The notes below the pieces were generated by a model. It was not told the origin of the DNA and did no database searches. It was given only the letters and a program-made list of their open reading frames with translations. The position numbers and the translations under genes are program-made. DNA of 64,000 nucleotides from Bosea sp. Tri-49 (lineage in GTDB: Bacteria; Pseudomonadota; Alphaproteobacteria; Rhizobiales; Beijerinckiaceae): contig NZ_CP017946.1 of assembly GCF_003952665.1 (NCBI RefSeq), positions 4,473,501 to 4,537,500 on the forward strand, in the 5' to 3' direction. This document shows positions 54,547-62,708 of the stretch, in pieces. How positions within the stretch are numbered: the first letter of the stretch is position 1; each line of letters begins with the position of its first letter.

Positions 54547-55136
54547 GCGAGGCTTCGACCTCAACCCCGCGGCGCTCGCCCTGGCTCTATGCCATCCCGC
54601 TGATTGTGTTCGCGGCGCTGGCCGCGGTGTTCGCCAAGGGGTTGGTCTTCGGCGATGCCAGCAAGGTGCCCTCGGCGCTGATCGGCAAGCCGGCACCGGC
54701 GATCACATTGCCGCCGCTGGAGGGGCTGCAGCGCGATGGCCAGCCCGTGCCGACCTTTGACATGGCGGATCTGGCCAAGGGCAAAGCGACGATCGTCAAC
54801 GTCTTCGCGAGCTGGTGCGCGCCCTGCCGCGTCGAACATCCCTTCCTCGTCGCCATGGCGGATTCAGTTGCGGTGAAGCAGGGCAAAGTTGCCCTGGTCG
54901 GCTTCAACTACAAGGACGAGGCCGAGAATGCGCGTCGCTTCCTCGGCGCGCTCGGCAATCCCTATTCGGCCGTCGGCGTCGATCGCAGTGGCCGGGCCGC
55001 GATCGACTGGGGCGTCTACGGCGTTCCCGAGACTTTCCTGATCGGCCCGGACGGGCGGATCCTCGACAAGCATGTCGGTCCGCTCGACGGCGCGGCCGCG
55101 TCGCGCATGCTGGCGCGGGCGCAGAAGGGCAGCTGA
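54543..55136 (+). CDS. ccmG: Thiol:disulphide interchange protein CcmG/DsbE
   Basis: Membrane-anchored thioredoxin that keeps apocytochrome c cysteines reduced for heme attachment. The 197 residues have an N-terminal anchor (about 14-32) and the redox motif WCAPC at 91-95, with the cis-proline region GVYGVPETFLI. Last gene of the ccmCDG unit. The ccmEFH genes are not in the window. Confidence 0.97.
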   Translation: MSEASTSTPRRSPWLYAIPLIVFAALAAVFAKGLVFGDASKVPSALIGKPAPAITLPPLEGLQRDGQPVPTFDMADLAKGKATIVNVFASWCAPCRVEHPFLVAMADSVAVKQGKVALVGFNYKDEAENARRFLGALGNPYSAVGVDRSGRAAIDWGVYGVPETFLIGPDGRILDKHVGPLDGAAASRMLARAQKGS

Positions 55137-55142
55137 GCAGGC

Positions 55143-55571
55143 CTATTGCAGCGGCGGACCGAAGCGCAGGCTGCGCCAGGTCGCGAGCACGGCATCGAGC
55201 AGGCTCGGATCGTCGAAATAGCCGGCAATGTGAATCTGCCCGCCGTCACGATCACAGGCGAAGCCGTAGAAGGCGGGCTGGCGCGCGTCGTCCGCGCCTT
55301 CGTCGAGGCGATAGGCGAAACGGACGAAGTCGGTCTCCAGCTCCTCGATGAGGTCGAAGGCGGCGGAGGCATGAATCTCGTGCCATTCGGCGAGCGCATC
55401 TGCCGGCTCGCCGGCATCATAAGCATTGAGCCAGAAGGTCAGGCCGCGCGGGCTGTGCCAGAAAACCAGCGAGCCATCCTCGACGCGGCGGGCCATCGGG
55501 AAGGGCAGTAGCAGGGTCCAGCCGGGGACGAGCGGCTGGCGGCCCTCGACCAGTGGCGGCGCGTCGCTCAC
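55143..55571 (-). CDS. Unknown 142-residue protein downstream of purQ
   Basis: No family recognised. The sequence has a mixed alpha/beta look, with GWTLLLPFPMARRVEDGSLVFWHSPRGLTFWLNAY in the first half and LIEELETDFVRFAYRLDE in the middle. No signal or membrane helix. It starts with GTG overlapping the purQ stop (GTGA), so it is the last gene of the purS-purQ unit and is translated with it; that link to purine synthesis is positional only. Confidence 0.7.
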   Translation of the reverse strand: MSDAPPLVEGRQPLVPGWTLLLPFPMARRVEDGSLVFWHSPRGLTFWLNAYDAGEPADALAEWHEIHASAAFDLIEELETDFVRFAYRLDEGADDARQPAFYGFACDRDGGQIHIAGYFDDPSLLDAVLATWRSLRFGPPLQ

Positions 55572-56263
55572 GCCGCCTTCTTGCCGCTCATCAGGCTTGC
55601 GAACATGCCGCGCCCGTCGGTGCCGCCGACAAGGCCGTCGATCAGATTCTCCGGATGCGGCATCAGGCCGAGCACGTTCCGGCTCGGCGAGTAGATGCCG
55701 GCGATGTGATTGAGCGAGCCATTCGGATCGGCTTCGGCCGTGATCTGGCCTTCGGGGTCACAATAGCGGAAGGCAACGAGGCCCTCGCCCTCGAGCCGGG
55801 CGAGCGTTTCCGGGTCACAGATATAGTTGCCTTCGCCATGGGCGATGCAGACATCGATCACCTGTCCCCTCGCATAGGCCGAGGTGAAGGCGGTATCGTT
55901 GCGCTCGACCTTGAGGTGCTGGCGCTTGCAGACGAATTTCAGATTGGCGTTGCGGGCGAGCACGCCCGGCAGCAGGCCGGACTCGCAGGCGATCTGGAAA
56001 CCGTTGCAAATGCCGAGGACGAGGCCGCCGCGCGCCGCATGCGCCCGCGTCGCGTCCATGATGTGGGCGCGCCCGGCGATGGCGCCGCAGCGCAGATAGT
56101 CGCCATAGGAGAAGCCGCCCGGCAGGACGACGAGGTCGGTCCCAGCCGGCAGCTCATGGTCGGCATGCCAGACATGGTCGACGGTCGCGCCGGCCTGGCG
56201 CAGCGCCTTGGCGACGTCACTGTCGCGGTTCGAGCCGGGGAAGGTGATGACGGCGGCGCGCAT
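55568..56263 (-). CDS. purQ: Phosphoribosylformylglycinamidine synthase subunit PurQ
   Basis: Glutaminase subunit that feeds ammonia to PurL in purine biosynthesis. The 231 residues have the nucleophile C86 in GICNGFQ and the catalytic histidine in LMPHPE. It follows purS by four bases. purL, the third subunit, is not in the window. Confidence 0.98.
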   Translation of the reverse strand: MRAAVITFPGSNRDSDVAKALRQAGATVDHVWHADHELPAGTDLVVLPGGFSYGDYLRCGAIAGRAHIMDATRAHAARGGLVLGICNGFQIACESGLLPGVLARNANLKFVCKRQHLKVERNDTAFTSAYARGQVIDVCIAHGEGNYICDPETLARLEGEGLVAFRYCDPEGQITAEADPNGSLNHIAGIYSPSRNVLGLMPHPENLIDGLVGGTDGRGMFASLMSGKKAA

Positions 56264-56267
56264 CGGG

Positions 56268-56510
56268 TCAGGCTCCGATCTCGACGCGATAATTCTCGAT
56301 CACGGTGTTGGCGAGCAGCTTCTCGCAGGCGGCCTTGAGGGCGGCCTCGGCGGCAGCCTTGTCGGCGCCGTCGAGCTCGATGTCGAAGACCTTGCCCTGG
56401 CGGACCGAGCCGACGCCGTCGATGCCGAGCGATTTCAGCGCGCCCTCGATCGCCTTGCCCTGCGGGTCGAGCACGCCGGTCTTGAGGGTGACGGTGACGC
56501 GGGCTTTCAT
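56268..56510 (-). CDS. purS: PurS, small subunit of phosphoribosylformylglycinamidine synthase
   Basis: The 80-residue linker protein that joins PurQ and PurL in the three-part FGAM synthase. KARVTVTLKTGVLDPQGKAI and SVRQGKVFDIEL are family motifs. CTGGAGATCACG precedes the ATG. First gene of a purS-purQ-unknown unit. Confidence 0.96.
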   Translation of the reverse strand: MKARVTVTLKTGVLDPQGKAIEGALKSLGIDGVGSVRQGKVFDIELDGADKAAAEAALKAACEKLLANTVIENYRVEIGA

Positions 56511-56563
56511 CGTGATCTCCAGACGGGATTATTCGGGTGCCTTAGCGGTGAATCGGTGCAGGC

Positions 56564-56995
56564 TCAACCATTCTTCGCCGAGTCGGCGGCCGTCGAACCG
56601 TCCTGCAGGCCCTGCAGGTAGTCGAGCACGGGCGCTGCCAGGGCGCCGCCCATCTTCGCATGTGTGATCAGCGGGATGCCGTGGGGACCGGAAGCAGTCA
56701 GGGCGGTCGGCACGGCAGCGAGATGGGCGCGGACCAGATCGAGATGCCCGAGCATCGCCGCTGCGAAGATGTCCATTCGCGCGCCTCGGGCGAGCAGGAA
56801 TTCCGCGATCTCGCGGCGCCCGGTATGGGCGGCGGCGCCGAGCCCGCTCTCCCAGTCACCGCCGCCCCAATCCCAGACCGCATTCACCAGGGTCGGATGC
56901 TCGCTGACGAGCGCGGTGACCTTGTCGAAATTGCCGTGAGCGTTGCGAACGAAATCCTGGACCAGCTGCGAGTCGAGTTGCGGCTTGTCGCCCAT
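56564..56995 (-). CDS. Ankyrin-repeat protein
   Basis: A 143-residue protein with ankyrin-like repeats: ESGLGAAAHTGRREIAEFLLARGARMD (about 50-76) and DIFAAAMLGHLDLVRAHLAAVP (about 75-96) are two units, and weaker ones flank them. AGGAGACC precedes the ATG. It is in the purine block between purC's lipoprotein neighbour and purS, on the same strand. Partner unknown. Confidence 0.85.
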   Translation of the reverse strand: MGDKPQLDSQLVQDFVRNAHGNFDKVTALVSEHPTLVNAVWDWGGGDWESGLGAAAHTGRREIAEFLLARGARMDIFAAAMLGHLDLVRAHLAAVPTALTASGPHGIPLITHAKMGGALAAPVLDYLQGLQDGSTAADSAKNG

Positions 56996-57028
56996 CGAGG
57001 TCTCCTGCTTACCGGTCGATCGATGATG

Positions 57029-57562
57029 TCAGCGGCTGGCCCAGGTGGCGCGGGCGAAATCCTGGGCGGCTTGCGAATCATCGGTCACCGCGATCGCCAT
57101 GGCGAGCGTATTGTCCTTGCGAGCGTAGAGGATTGCGGTCGAGGCGAGGCGGCCGCCCTCCTTGGCGCGGATCTCGACAAGGATGCCATCGGTGCCCTCC
57201 TGCTTGAAGCGGGAGACGGTGGTCGTGCTCGCCGGCTTGTCGGCCTGCTTTGCCTTCGGGCGCTTCGAGAATTCGCGTGCCAGCCGCGCCGGATTGAGGG
57301 CGAGCGTCCTTGCCATGTCGGCCGCTTCGCGGCCCTCGAAGCTGATCAGCGCGGCGACGCCGGGACGCTGGCAGTCCTGCGGCGTGCAAAAAACCATCGC
57401 CTTCGGATTGACGCCGTCGTTGACCACCCAGTTCTGGATCGGCAACGGCTCCCAGCCGCGGCCGGCAGCGAGCTGGACCAAGCCCGGGCCGAAATGGTCG
57501 GCGCAACCGGCGATCAGCAGCGCGCCCAGCCCGAGCGCGCCCAAACGCAAACGGGAGCGCAA
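57029..57562 (-). CDS. Putative lipoprotein in the purine block
   Basis: An exported protein of about 177 residues with a lipobox LLIAGC near residue 20 and a mainly beta soluble domain (GWEPLPIQNWVVNDGVNPKAMVFC). No family recognised with certainty. No ATG fits: I chose TTG, which gives a compact lipoprotein signal (MRSRLRLGALG); a GTG at 57607 is the alternative. It lies 62 bp downstream of purC. The two cysteines beyond the lipobox (FCTPQDC) could form a disulphide. Confidence 0.72.
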   Translation of the reverse strand: MRSRLRLGALGLGALLIAGCADHFGPGLVQLAAGRGWEPLPIQNWVVNDGVNPKAMVFCTPQDCQRPGVAALISFEGREAADMARTLALNPARLAREFSKRPKAKQADKPASTTTVSRFKQEGTDGILVEIRAKEGGRLASTAILYARKDNTLAMAIAVTDDSQAAQDFARATWASR

Positions 57563-57624
57563 GCGCCCCCGTCCGACAATCAGAAGCTCGTTAGCCGCGG
57601 CGGTCACTGCACCAGGCGCGGCAA

Positions 57625-58389
57625 TTATTGGACCAGCCGAGGGCCTGCCGGGCCCGGCTTCTCGTTCTCGCCGAGGATACCGAGGCGGCGCGCCACTTCG
57701 GTATAGGCCTCGATCAGCCCACCCAGATCTCGGCGGAAGCGATCCTTGTCCATCTTGTCCTTCGACCGGATGTCCCAGAGACGGCAGGAATCGGGGCTGA
57801 TCTCGTCGGCGACGACAATGCGCATCATCTCGCCTTCCCAGAGCCGGCCGCACTCGATCTTGAAGTCGACGAGCCGGATGCCGGCGCCGAGGAAGAGGCC
57901 GGAGAGGAAGTCGTTGACACGAATGGCGAGCGCCATGATGTCGTCGATCTCCTGCGGCGTCGCCCAGCCGAAGGCGGTAATGTGCTCTTCCGAGACCATC
58001 GGATCGCCCAGCGCGTCATTCTTGTAGTAGAACTCGATGATCGAGCGCGGCAGCTGGGTGCCTTCCTCGATGCCGAGCTTGGTCGACAGCGAGCCGGCCG
58101 CGACATTGCGGACCACGACCTCGAGCGGAATGATCTCGACCTCGCGAATCAGCTGCTCGCGCATGTTGAGTCGGCGGATGAAATGCGTGGGAACGCCGAT
58201 GTCGTTGAGGTTGCTGAAGATGTGCTCGGAGATGCGGTTGTTCAGCACGCCCTTGCCGTCGATCACTTCATGCTTCTTGGCATTGAAGGCGGTCGCGTCG
58301 TCCTTGAAATGCTGGATCAGCGTTCCGGGCTCCGGTCCTTCATAGAGGACCTTCGCCTTGCCTTCGTAAATGCGACGGCGGCGGTTCAT
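57625..58389 (-). CDS. purC: SAICAR synthase PurC
   Basis: Joins aspartate to CAIR in purine synthesis. The 254 residues start [20 protein letters not shown], have [20 protein letters not shown] and FKIECGR, all family hallmarks. The first ATG gives the conserved N-terminus but has no Shine-Dalgarno in the preceding bases. Divergent from the DUF1476 gene, a pairing I recall from other Rhizobiales. Confidence 0.97.
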   Translation of the reverse strand: MNRRRRIYEGKAKVLYEGPEPGTLIQHFKDDATAFNAKKHEVIDGKGVLNNRISEHIFSNLNDIGVPTHFIRRLNMREQLIREVEIIPLEVVVRNVAAGSLSTKLGIEEGTQLPRSIIEFYYKNDALGDPMVSEEHITAFGWATPQEIDDIMALAIRVNDFLSGLFLGAGIRLVDFKIECGRLWEGEMMRIVVADEISPDSCRLWDIRSKDKMDKDRFRRDLGGLIEAYTEVARRLGILGENEKPGPAGPRLVQ

Positions 58390-58763
58390 CGGGATATACC
58401 GTGGCTTGAGGAAATCCAAAGGGTCGGCCTCTCTCTGGTCGCGGTTGCCCGCGGCGGGATCATGGCCCTTTTCAGCACGCTCTCGCGCAATCTCGTTGCT
58501 CTGTCGAGTTCGATCCTGGCGCGCCGGTCCGGCTGGTTCATGCGGGCCTTGCTCCCTGAGAACCGGCCACACTTCGCGCTATATGGGCCTTTCGTGCTGC
58601 AAACGCAACAAAGCGCCTGAGGCGAGACATCGGCGCCTGATTTGACTGGGTTGGATCGGCTTGAACGGCATGGCCTCTAGCCCGCACTGCCATCACATTG
58701 CTATATGGCGGGGCTGATATCGCGCCGCAGCAAGATTGCCGCTCCGAAGAGGATAAGAACCAC
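58390..58763. other. Gene-free 374-bp divergent interval between purC and the zeta-subunit gene
   Basis: It must hold both promoters. On the minus strand TTGCGT and CATATA lie 17 bases apart (near 58580-58610), a weak promoter candidate for purC. On the plus strand GCTATATGG near 58700 is a possible -10 for the zeta gene without a clear -35. A 52-codon plus-strand frame at 58462-58620 starts with ATG but has no ribosome site and no recognisable content. I saw no riboswitch-like structure. Confidence 0.5.
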
Positions 58764-59087
58764 ATGACCACCTTCGACCAGCGCAAGGACGCTTACGAGA
58801 ACAAGTTCGCGCATGACGAGGAGCTCCGCTTCAAGGCGACGGCCCGGCGCAACAAGCTGCTCGGTCTGTGGGCCGCGGAGAAGCTCGGCAAGAACGGAGC
58901 CGATGCCGATGCCTATGCCAAGTCGGTCGTACTCGCCGATTTCGAGGAGGCCGGGGACGACGACGTGCTGCGCAAGGTCAAGGCCGATTTCGCCGCAGGC
59001 AGCGTCACCGTCGCGGACGACGAGATCCGCCGGACCATGACCGAATTGCTGATCAAAGCCGCCGACGAAATCCAGGCCGGCCGCTGA
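58764..59087 (+). CDS. DUF1476 protein, ATP synthase F1 inhibitor zeta-type
   Basis: The 107-residue family member related to the zeta subunit that blocks reverse rotation of F1-ATPase in alphaproteobacteria (known in Paracoccus). The sequence begins TTFDQRKDAYENKFAHDEELRFKATARRNKLLGLWAAEKL-type pattern and continues with helices, as expected. AAGAGGATAAG precedes the ATG. Ends before a strong hairpin. Confidence 0.93.
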   Translation: MTTFDQRKDAYENKFAHDEELRFKATARRNKLLGLWAAEKLGKNGADADAYAKSVVLADFEEAGDDDVLRKVKADFAAGSVTVADDEIRRTMTELLIKAADEIQAGR

Positions 59088-59097
59088 GCGATCGCTC

Positions 59098-59129
59098 GGG
59101 CGCAAGGCGGCCTTGGCCGCATTGCGCCC
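59098..59129 (+). terminator. Strong hairpin after the zeta-subunit gene
   Basis: GGGCGCAA pairs with TTGCGCCC, then a G/A mismatch, then GCGGCC with GGCCGC around a 2-base TT loop: about 14 paired bases. Only TTGAGC follows, so there is little T tract. Probably a terminator for the zeta gene. Confidence 0.6.
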
Positions 59130-59220
59130 TTGAGCATGGCGCATGCCGCAGCGTTTGCCTTTCGCCACCGGTTCGGGCCAGGGTCGATGGACCCGCCGTT
59201 GGTGAAGAGCGGGCAACCGG

Positions 59221-60018
59221 ATGAATGCGCCCATGACCGCCGCCAAGCCGACCGTGCTGTCCTCGCTCGCCGATCGTCTCGCCAAGGGCGAGACGCTGCT
59301 TTCCGCTTGGTGCGGCCTGCCGGATCCGAGTGTCGCCGCGATCCTGGCGCAGGAAGGGTTTGATGCGGTCACGCTCGACATGCAGCACGGGCCGATCACG
59401 CTCGCTGAGGTGATTCGCGCGATCCCGCTGATCAACGCAGCCGGCAAGCCGGCGATTGCGCGCATCGCGGTCGGCGAGTTCCAGAATGTCTCGAAGCTGT
59501 TCGATTCCGGCGCCTCCGGCGTGATCGCACCGATGATCAACACGATCGAAGATGCGCGCCGGCTCGCGGCCTATGCCAAGTACCCGCCACTCGGCGAGCG
59601 CAGCTGGGGCAGCTATGGCGGCCTCGGCGCCTCCGGGCTCGACCAGAACAGCTATCTCAAGCAGGCCAACGATTTCTCACTGACCTTCGCGATGATCGAG
59701 ACCCGCGAGGCGATGGCGATCATCGACGAAATCCTCGCCATCGACGGGATCGATGCACTCTTCGTCGGCCCGTCCGATCTCTCGATCGCCCTCTCGGGCG
59801 GCGCCTCCATCAACGCCTCCGCCAAGGAGGTCGACGATGCGATGCGCCATATCGTGGCGCGGGCCAATGCGGTGAAGAAGCCGGTCGCTTTCTATGCAGG
59901 GACGGCTGAGCGCGCCAAGGAAGGCGTCGCGCTCGGCGCCCGGCTGGTCACGGTGATGAGCGATACCGGCCTGCTGCGTGCGGCGAGCCAGGCCGCCCTC
60001 AAGGTGATCAAGGGCTGA
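59221..60018 (+). CDS. HpcH/HpaI-type aldolase family protein
   Basis: Class II pyruvate aldolase fold, 265 residues. Family residues appear in VTLDMQHGPITL, RIAVGEFQNVSKLFDSGASGVIAPMIN and FVGPSDLSIAL, including the metal-binding and base residues. It would split 2-keto-4-hydroxy acids into pyruvate and an aldehyde, or act on related acyl compounds. No sugar- or aromatic-pathway neighbours are present to narrow the substrate. No clear Shine-Dalgarno before the ATG. Confidence 0.92.
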   Translation: MNAPMTAAKPTVLSSLADRLAKGETLLSAWCGLPDPSVAAILAQEGFDAVTLDMQHGPITLAEVIRAIPLINAAGKPAIARIAVGEFQNVSKLFDSGASGVIAPMINTIEDARRLAAYAKYPPLGERSWGSYGGLGASGLDQNSYLKQANDFSLTFAMIETREAMAIIDEILAIDGIDALFVGPSDLSIALSGGASINASAKEVDDAMRHIVARANAVKKPVAFYAGTAERAKEGVALGARLVTVMSDTGLLRAASQAALKVIKG

Positions 60019-60020
60019 AT

Positions 60021-60121
60021 TCTAGAGCCCTTCCGCAGTCTTCGAATCGCAGAAGGGTTCTAGATCTTTGTTTTATCGCATTTTCTTCACGCGAAGCGGT
60101 ATCCACTTCGCGCGAAAATGC
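60021..60121. repeat. Rhizobiales-type intergenic palindromes
   Basis: Two palindromes fill the gap between convergent genes. The first pairs TCTAGA-GCCCTTC-type and GAAGGG-TTCTAGA arms (60021-60064). The second pairs GCATTTTC with GAAAATGC and CGCGAAG with CTTCGCG around CGGTATCCA (60078-60121). Sequences like the second are common between genes in Rhizobiales (RIME-like mosaic elements). It reaches the alkA stop codon and may serve both genes as terminator. Confidence 0.75.
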
Positions 60122-60122
60122 T

Positions 60123-60764
60123 CTACGCGTTGATGCCTTCGCGCGATTTCAGTGCGGCATAATAGGCCCAGAGCAGGCGGGCGGCGACACCGCGCCAGGG
60201 CCGCCACGCCTCCGCCAGTGCGGCCAGCTCGGCGGGTTTGGGGCGTGTCGGCAGATTGAAGGCGACCTTCGCCGCCTCCTGGACCGCGAGGTCGCCGGCG
60301 GCGAAGCCGTCGCGATGGCCGAGGCAGAACAGCAGATAGACATCCGCCGTCCACGGGCCGATGCCGGAGACTGCGGTCATGTGCTCATGGACGAATTCAG
60401 GCGTTGCCGCTTCGAGGGCAAAGAGATCGAGCCGGTTCTCGGCGATGGCGGTAGCGACGGCACGCAACGTCTTCTGCTTTGGCCGCGACAGGCCCGAGAG
60501 CCGCATCTCTTCGTCGCTGGCGGCAAGGACGCGCTCCGGGGTCAGCGGCGTGAGTACGCTTTCGACCCGGGCCCAGACGGCGCGTGCGCTCGCGACTGAG
60601 AGCTGCTGCGAGACGATGATCGAGGTGAGGCTCAAGAAACCGCTTTCGCGGCGGCGCAGCGGTGGGATGCCGGTGCGGGCGATGATCTGCTCCCAGATGG
60701 GGTCGAGAGCGACGAGGACCGCCATGCCCTCTTCGAGATCGGCTGTGCTGGAGATTGTCGTCAT
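60123..60764 (-). CDS. alkA: DNA-3-methyladenine glycosylase II (AlkA family)
   Basis: Removes alkylated purines in base-excision repair. The 213 residues have the helix-hairpin-helix motif VSGIGPWTADVYLLF (about 132-146) and the catalytic Asp158 in FAAGDLAVQ. There is no N-terminal TBP-like domain, so it is a compact AlkA. The start has no clear Shine-Dalgarno. Convergent with the aldolase gene. Confidence 0.95.
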   Translation of the reverse strand: MTTISSTADLEEGMAVLVALDPIWEQIIARTGIPPLRRRESGFLSLTSIIVSQQLSVASARAVWARVESVLTPLTPERVLAASDEEMRLSGLSRPKQKTLRAVATAIAENRLDLFALEAATPEFVHEHMTAVSGIGPWTADVYLLFCLGHRDGFAAGDLAVQEAAKVAFNLPTRPKPAELAALAEAWRPWRGVAARLLWAYYAALKSREGINA

Positions 60765-60853
60765 GTCGGCCCAGTCTATCGCCGATCACGGTTCCGGCTT
60801 GTGTCAGGAGGCCGGGCTTGGCGAGGCATGCGGCGAACCATAGACAGGAGGAG

Positions 60854-61738
60854 ATGGCATCGTCTTCCCCTGTCTTCCGGTTTGCGCCGAGCCCGAACGG
60901 GCGGCTGCATCTCGGCCATGCCTATTCGGCGCTCACCAATGAGCGACTGGCCGCGCGTTTCGGCGGCGGGCTCCTGCTGCGGATCGAGGATATCGACCTT
61001 TCACGCTGCCGACCTGAATTCGAACAAGGCATCCATGACGACCTCGCTTGGCTTGGGATGTCGTTCTCGCCCGATATGCGGCGGCAATCCCTGCATTTCG
61101 ACGATTATCGCCGGGCGCTGGATCGGCTCCAGGCGATGGGACTGGTTTATCCCTGCTTCTGCTCGCGCCAGGAGGTGAAGGACGCGGTCAAGCGGCGCGA
61201 AGCCGAAGCCGGAACGCCCTGGCCGCGCGATCCCGATGGCGCGCCGGTCTATCCGGGGACGTGCCGCCTCCTGAACGAAGCGGAGGCGCAGCGTCGTCGT
61301 GAGACGGGCGAACAACATGTGCTGCGGCTCGCCATGGACTTGGCTTTGGCAAGAATGGCCGGCGAAAAGCTCTTCTATCGTCTCTTCGACGAAAACGGCG
61401 ACGAGCGCGAGGTCGCGGTCGATCCGGCGCGTTGGGGCGATGTCGTGCTGGCGCGCAAGGACGTGCCGACGAGCTATCATCTCTCGGTGGTGGTCGATGA
61501 CGCGCTGCAGGGCGTCAGCCATGTCGTGCGAGGTGAGGATCTGGAAGCGGCGACCGATATCCATGTCCTGCTGCAGCGCCTGCTCGGCCTGGCGACGCCG
61601 CGCTATCACTTCCACCGGCTGCTGATCGACGAGACCGGGCAGAAGCTGGCCAAGAGCCGGTTCTCACAAAGCCTCGCCGATCTGCGCGCTCAGGGAACAA
61701 CGCCGGCGGCGATCCGACGGCAGCTTGGTTTCACGTGA
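60854..61738 (+). CDS. gluQ: Glutamyl-Q tRNA(Asp) synthetase
   Basis: Attaches glutamate to queuosine at the wobble base of tRNA-Asp. The 294 residues are a truncated glutamyl-tRNA synthetase without the anticodon-binding half: HLGH at 19-22 is the HIGH motif and KLAKSR the KMSKS motif. AGGAGG at 60846-60851 lies two bases before the ATG. Its stop codon lies inside the parS-like palindrome copy 3. Confidence 0.96.
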   Translation: MASSSPVFRFAPSPNGRLHLGHAYSALTNERLAARFGGGLLLRIEDIDLSRCRPEFEQGIHDDLAWLGMSFSPDMRRQSLHFDDYRRALDRLQAMGLVYPCFCSRQEVKDAVKRREAEAGTPWPRDPDGAPVYPGTCRLLNEAEAQRRRETGEQHVLRLAMDLALARMAGEKLFYRLFDENGDEREVAVDPARWGDVVLARKDVPTSYHLSVVVDDALQGVSHVVRGEDLEAATDIHVLLQRLLGLATPRYHFHRLLIDETGQKLAKSRFSQSLADLRAQGTTPAAIRRQLGFT

Positions 61739-61742
61739 ATCG
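61727..61742. other. parS-like palindrome, copy 3
   Basis: GGTTTCACGTGAATCG agrees with TGTTNCACGTGAAACA at 12 or 13 positions with an intact TTTCACGTGAA core. It overlaps the gluQ stop codon, so part of it is coding (FT-stop). See copies at 4825 and 44389. Confidence 0.3.
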
Positions 61743-61770
61743 TCGGCCCATCGGGCAAGGGACAACTCGG

Positions 61771-62688
61771 TCAGCCGACACCGAGGAAGGTCAGCCAGCC
61801 GATCGTGGTGAAGAGCGAGAGCGCGGTCGAGAGCGCGATCGCGCTGGAGGCGTCGGCGACCCCTTGCTTGTAGCGCTCAGCAAAGAGATAGGCGTTGATC
61901 CCGCAAGGGCAGGCGGCGAAGAGCACGGCGACGCCGGCCCAGGCCACCGGCATGGCGAACACCTTCGTCGCCAGCAGGAAGACGATCAGCGGGTGCAGCA
62001 CGAGCTTGAGAAAGCTCAGCACCGCCGGCAGCCCGATGCCGGAGGCCAGGCCGTAGCGCCGGAGCGCAATGCCGAGGCTGATCAGCGCGCAGGGAACGGC
62101 CGCACCTGCGATCAGGTCGATGATCGACCAAAGCGGCGTTGGAACCAGGGCGACGAACGGGCGCGCGGCGCTGCCGAGCAGGATGCCGACGACGATCGGA
62201 TGGGTGAACAGTCGCTTGAGCAGCTGAAGCGGCGAGGTGCCCCGGCCTTCCGCGAGGAGGGTCGCGGCCGTCATCGTCACCGGCAGATGCACCGCGAGGA
62301 GCAGGCCGAGCGGCACTGCGCCGGCTTCGCCATAGGCCTTCAGGATCATCGGCACGCCGACGAAGACGGTGTTCGACTGGGCCGCGGCAAAGCCGGAGAC
62401 GACGAGCTCGGGACCTTTGCGGGCGAATAGCTGTCGCGCCACGAGCTGGGCGATGATCCAGACGATGGCGAGGCCGGTGAAATAGGAAATCCAGTAGCCC
62501 CAGGGCTGATCCGGCGGGATCGCGGCCGTCGCCAGGGTCTTGAACAGCAGGCAGGGGACGGCGAGGACGAAGACGAAGTCGGAGAGACCCTCGCCGGTGG
62601 TTTCGCGCAGCAGCCTGGTCCAGCGCGCGACATAGCCGATCGCGATCAGGCCGAAGACTGGCAGGACGATGAGCAGCGAGGAGAGCAT
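61771..62688 (-). CDS. Auxin efflux carrier (AEC) family transporter
   Basis: Ten-helix secondary carrier of the AEC/MdcF group, 305 residues. Helix-breaking family motifs include PCLLFKTLATAAIP and a glycine-rich NTVFVGVPMILKAYG; the C-terminal PCGINAYLFAERYKQGVADASSAIALSTALSLFT is typical. Substrate is probably an organic anion, unclear. Start chosen at ATG LSSLLIVLPVFG where the first helix begins; the open frame upstream continues into the peptidase gene and is not used. Confidence 0.92.
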   Translation of the reverse strand: MLSSLLIVLPVFGLIAIGYVARWTRLLRETTGEGLSDFVFVLAVPCLLFKTLATAAIPPDQPWGYWISYFTGLAIVWIIAQLVARQLFARKGPELVVSGFAAAQSNTVFVGVPMILKAYGEAGAVPLGLLLAVHLPVTMTAATLLAEGRGTSPLQLLKRLFTHPIVVGILLGSAARPFVALVPTPLWSIIDLIAGAAVPCALISLGIALRRYGLASGIGLPAVLSFLKLVLHPLIVFLLATKVFAMPVAWAGVAVLFAACPCGINAYLFAERYKQGVADASSAIALSTALSLFTTIGWLTFLGVG

Positions 62689-62708
62689 CTGGCCCGTGGG
62701 GTGGAATG

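Noticed and set aside
58462..58620. A 52-codon plus-strand frame starting [14 protein letters not shown] in the purC upstream region
   Set aside because: No Shine-Dalgarno, no family I recognise, and it covers the place where the purC promoter should be.
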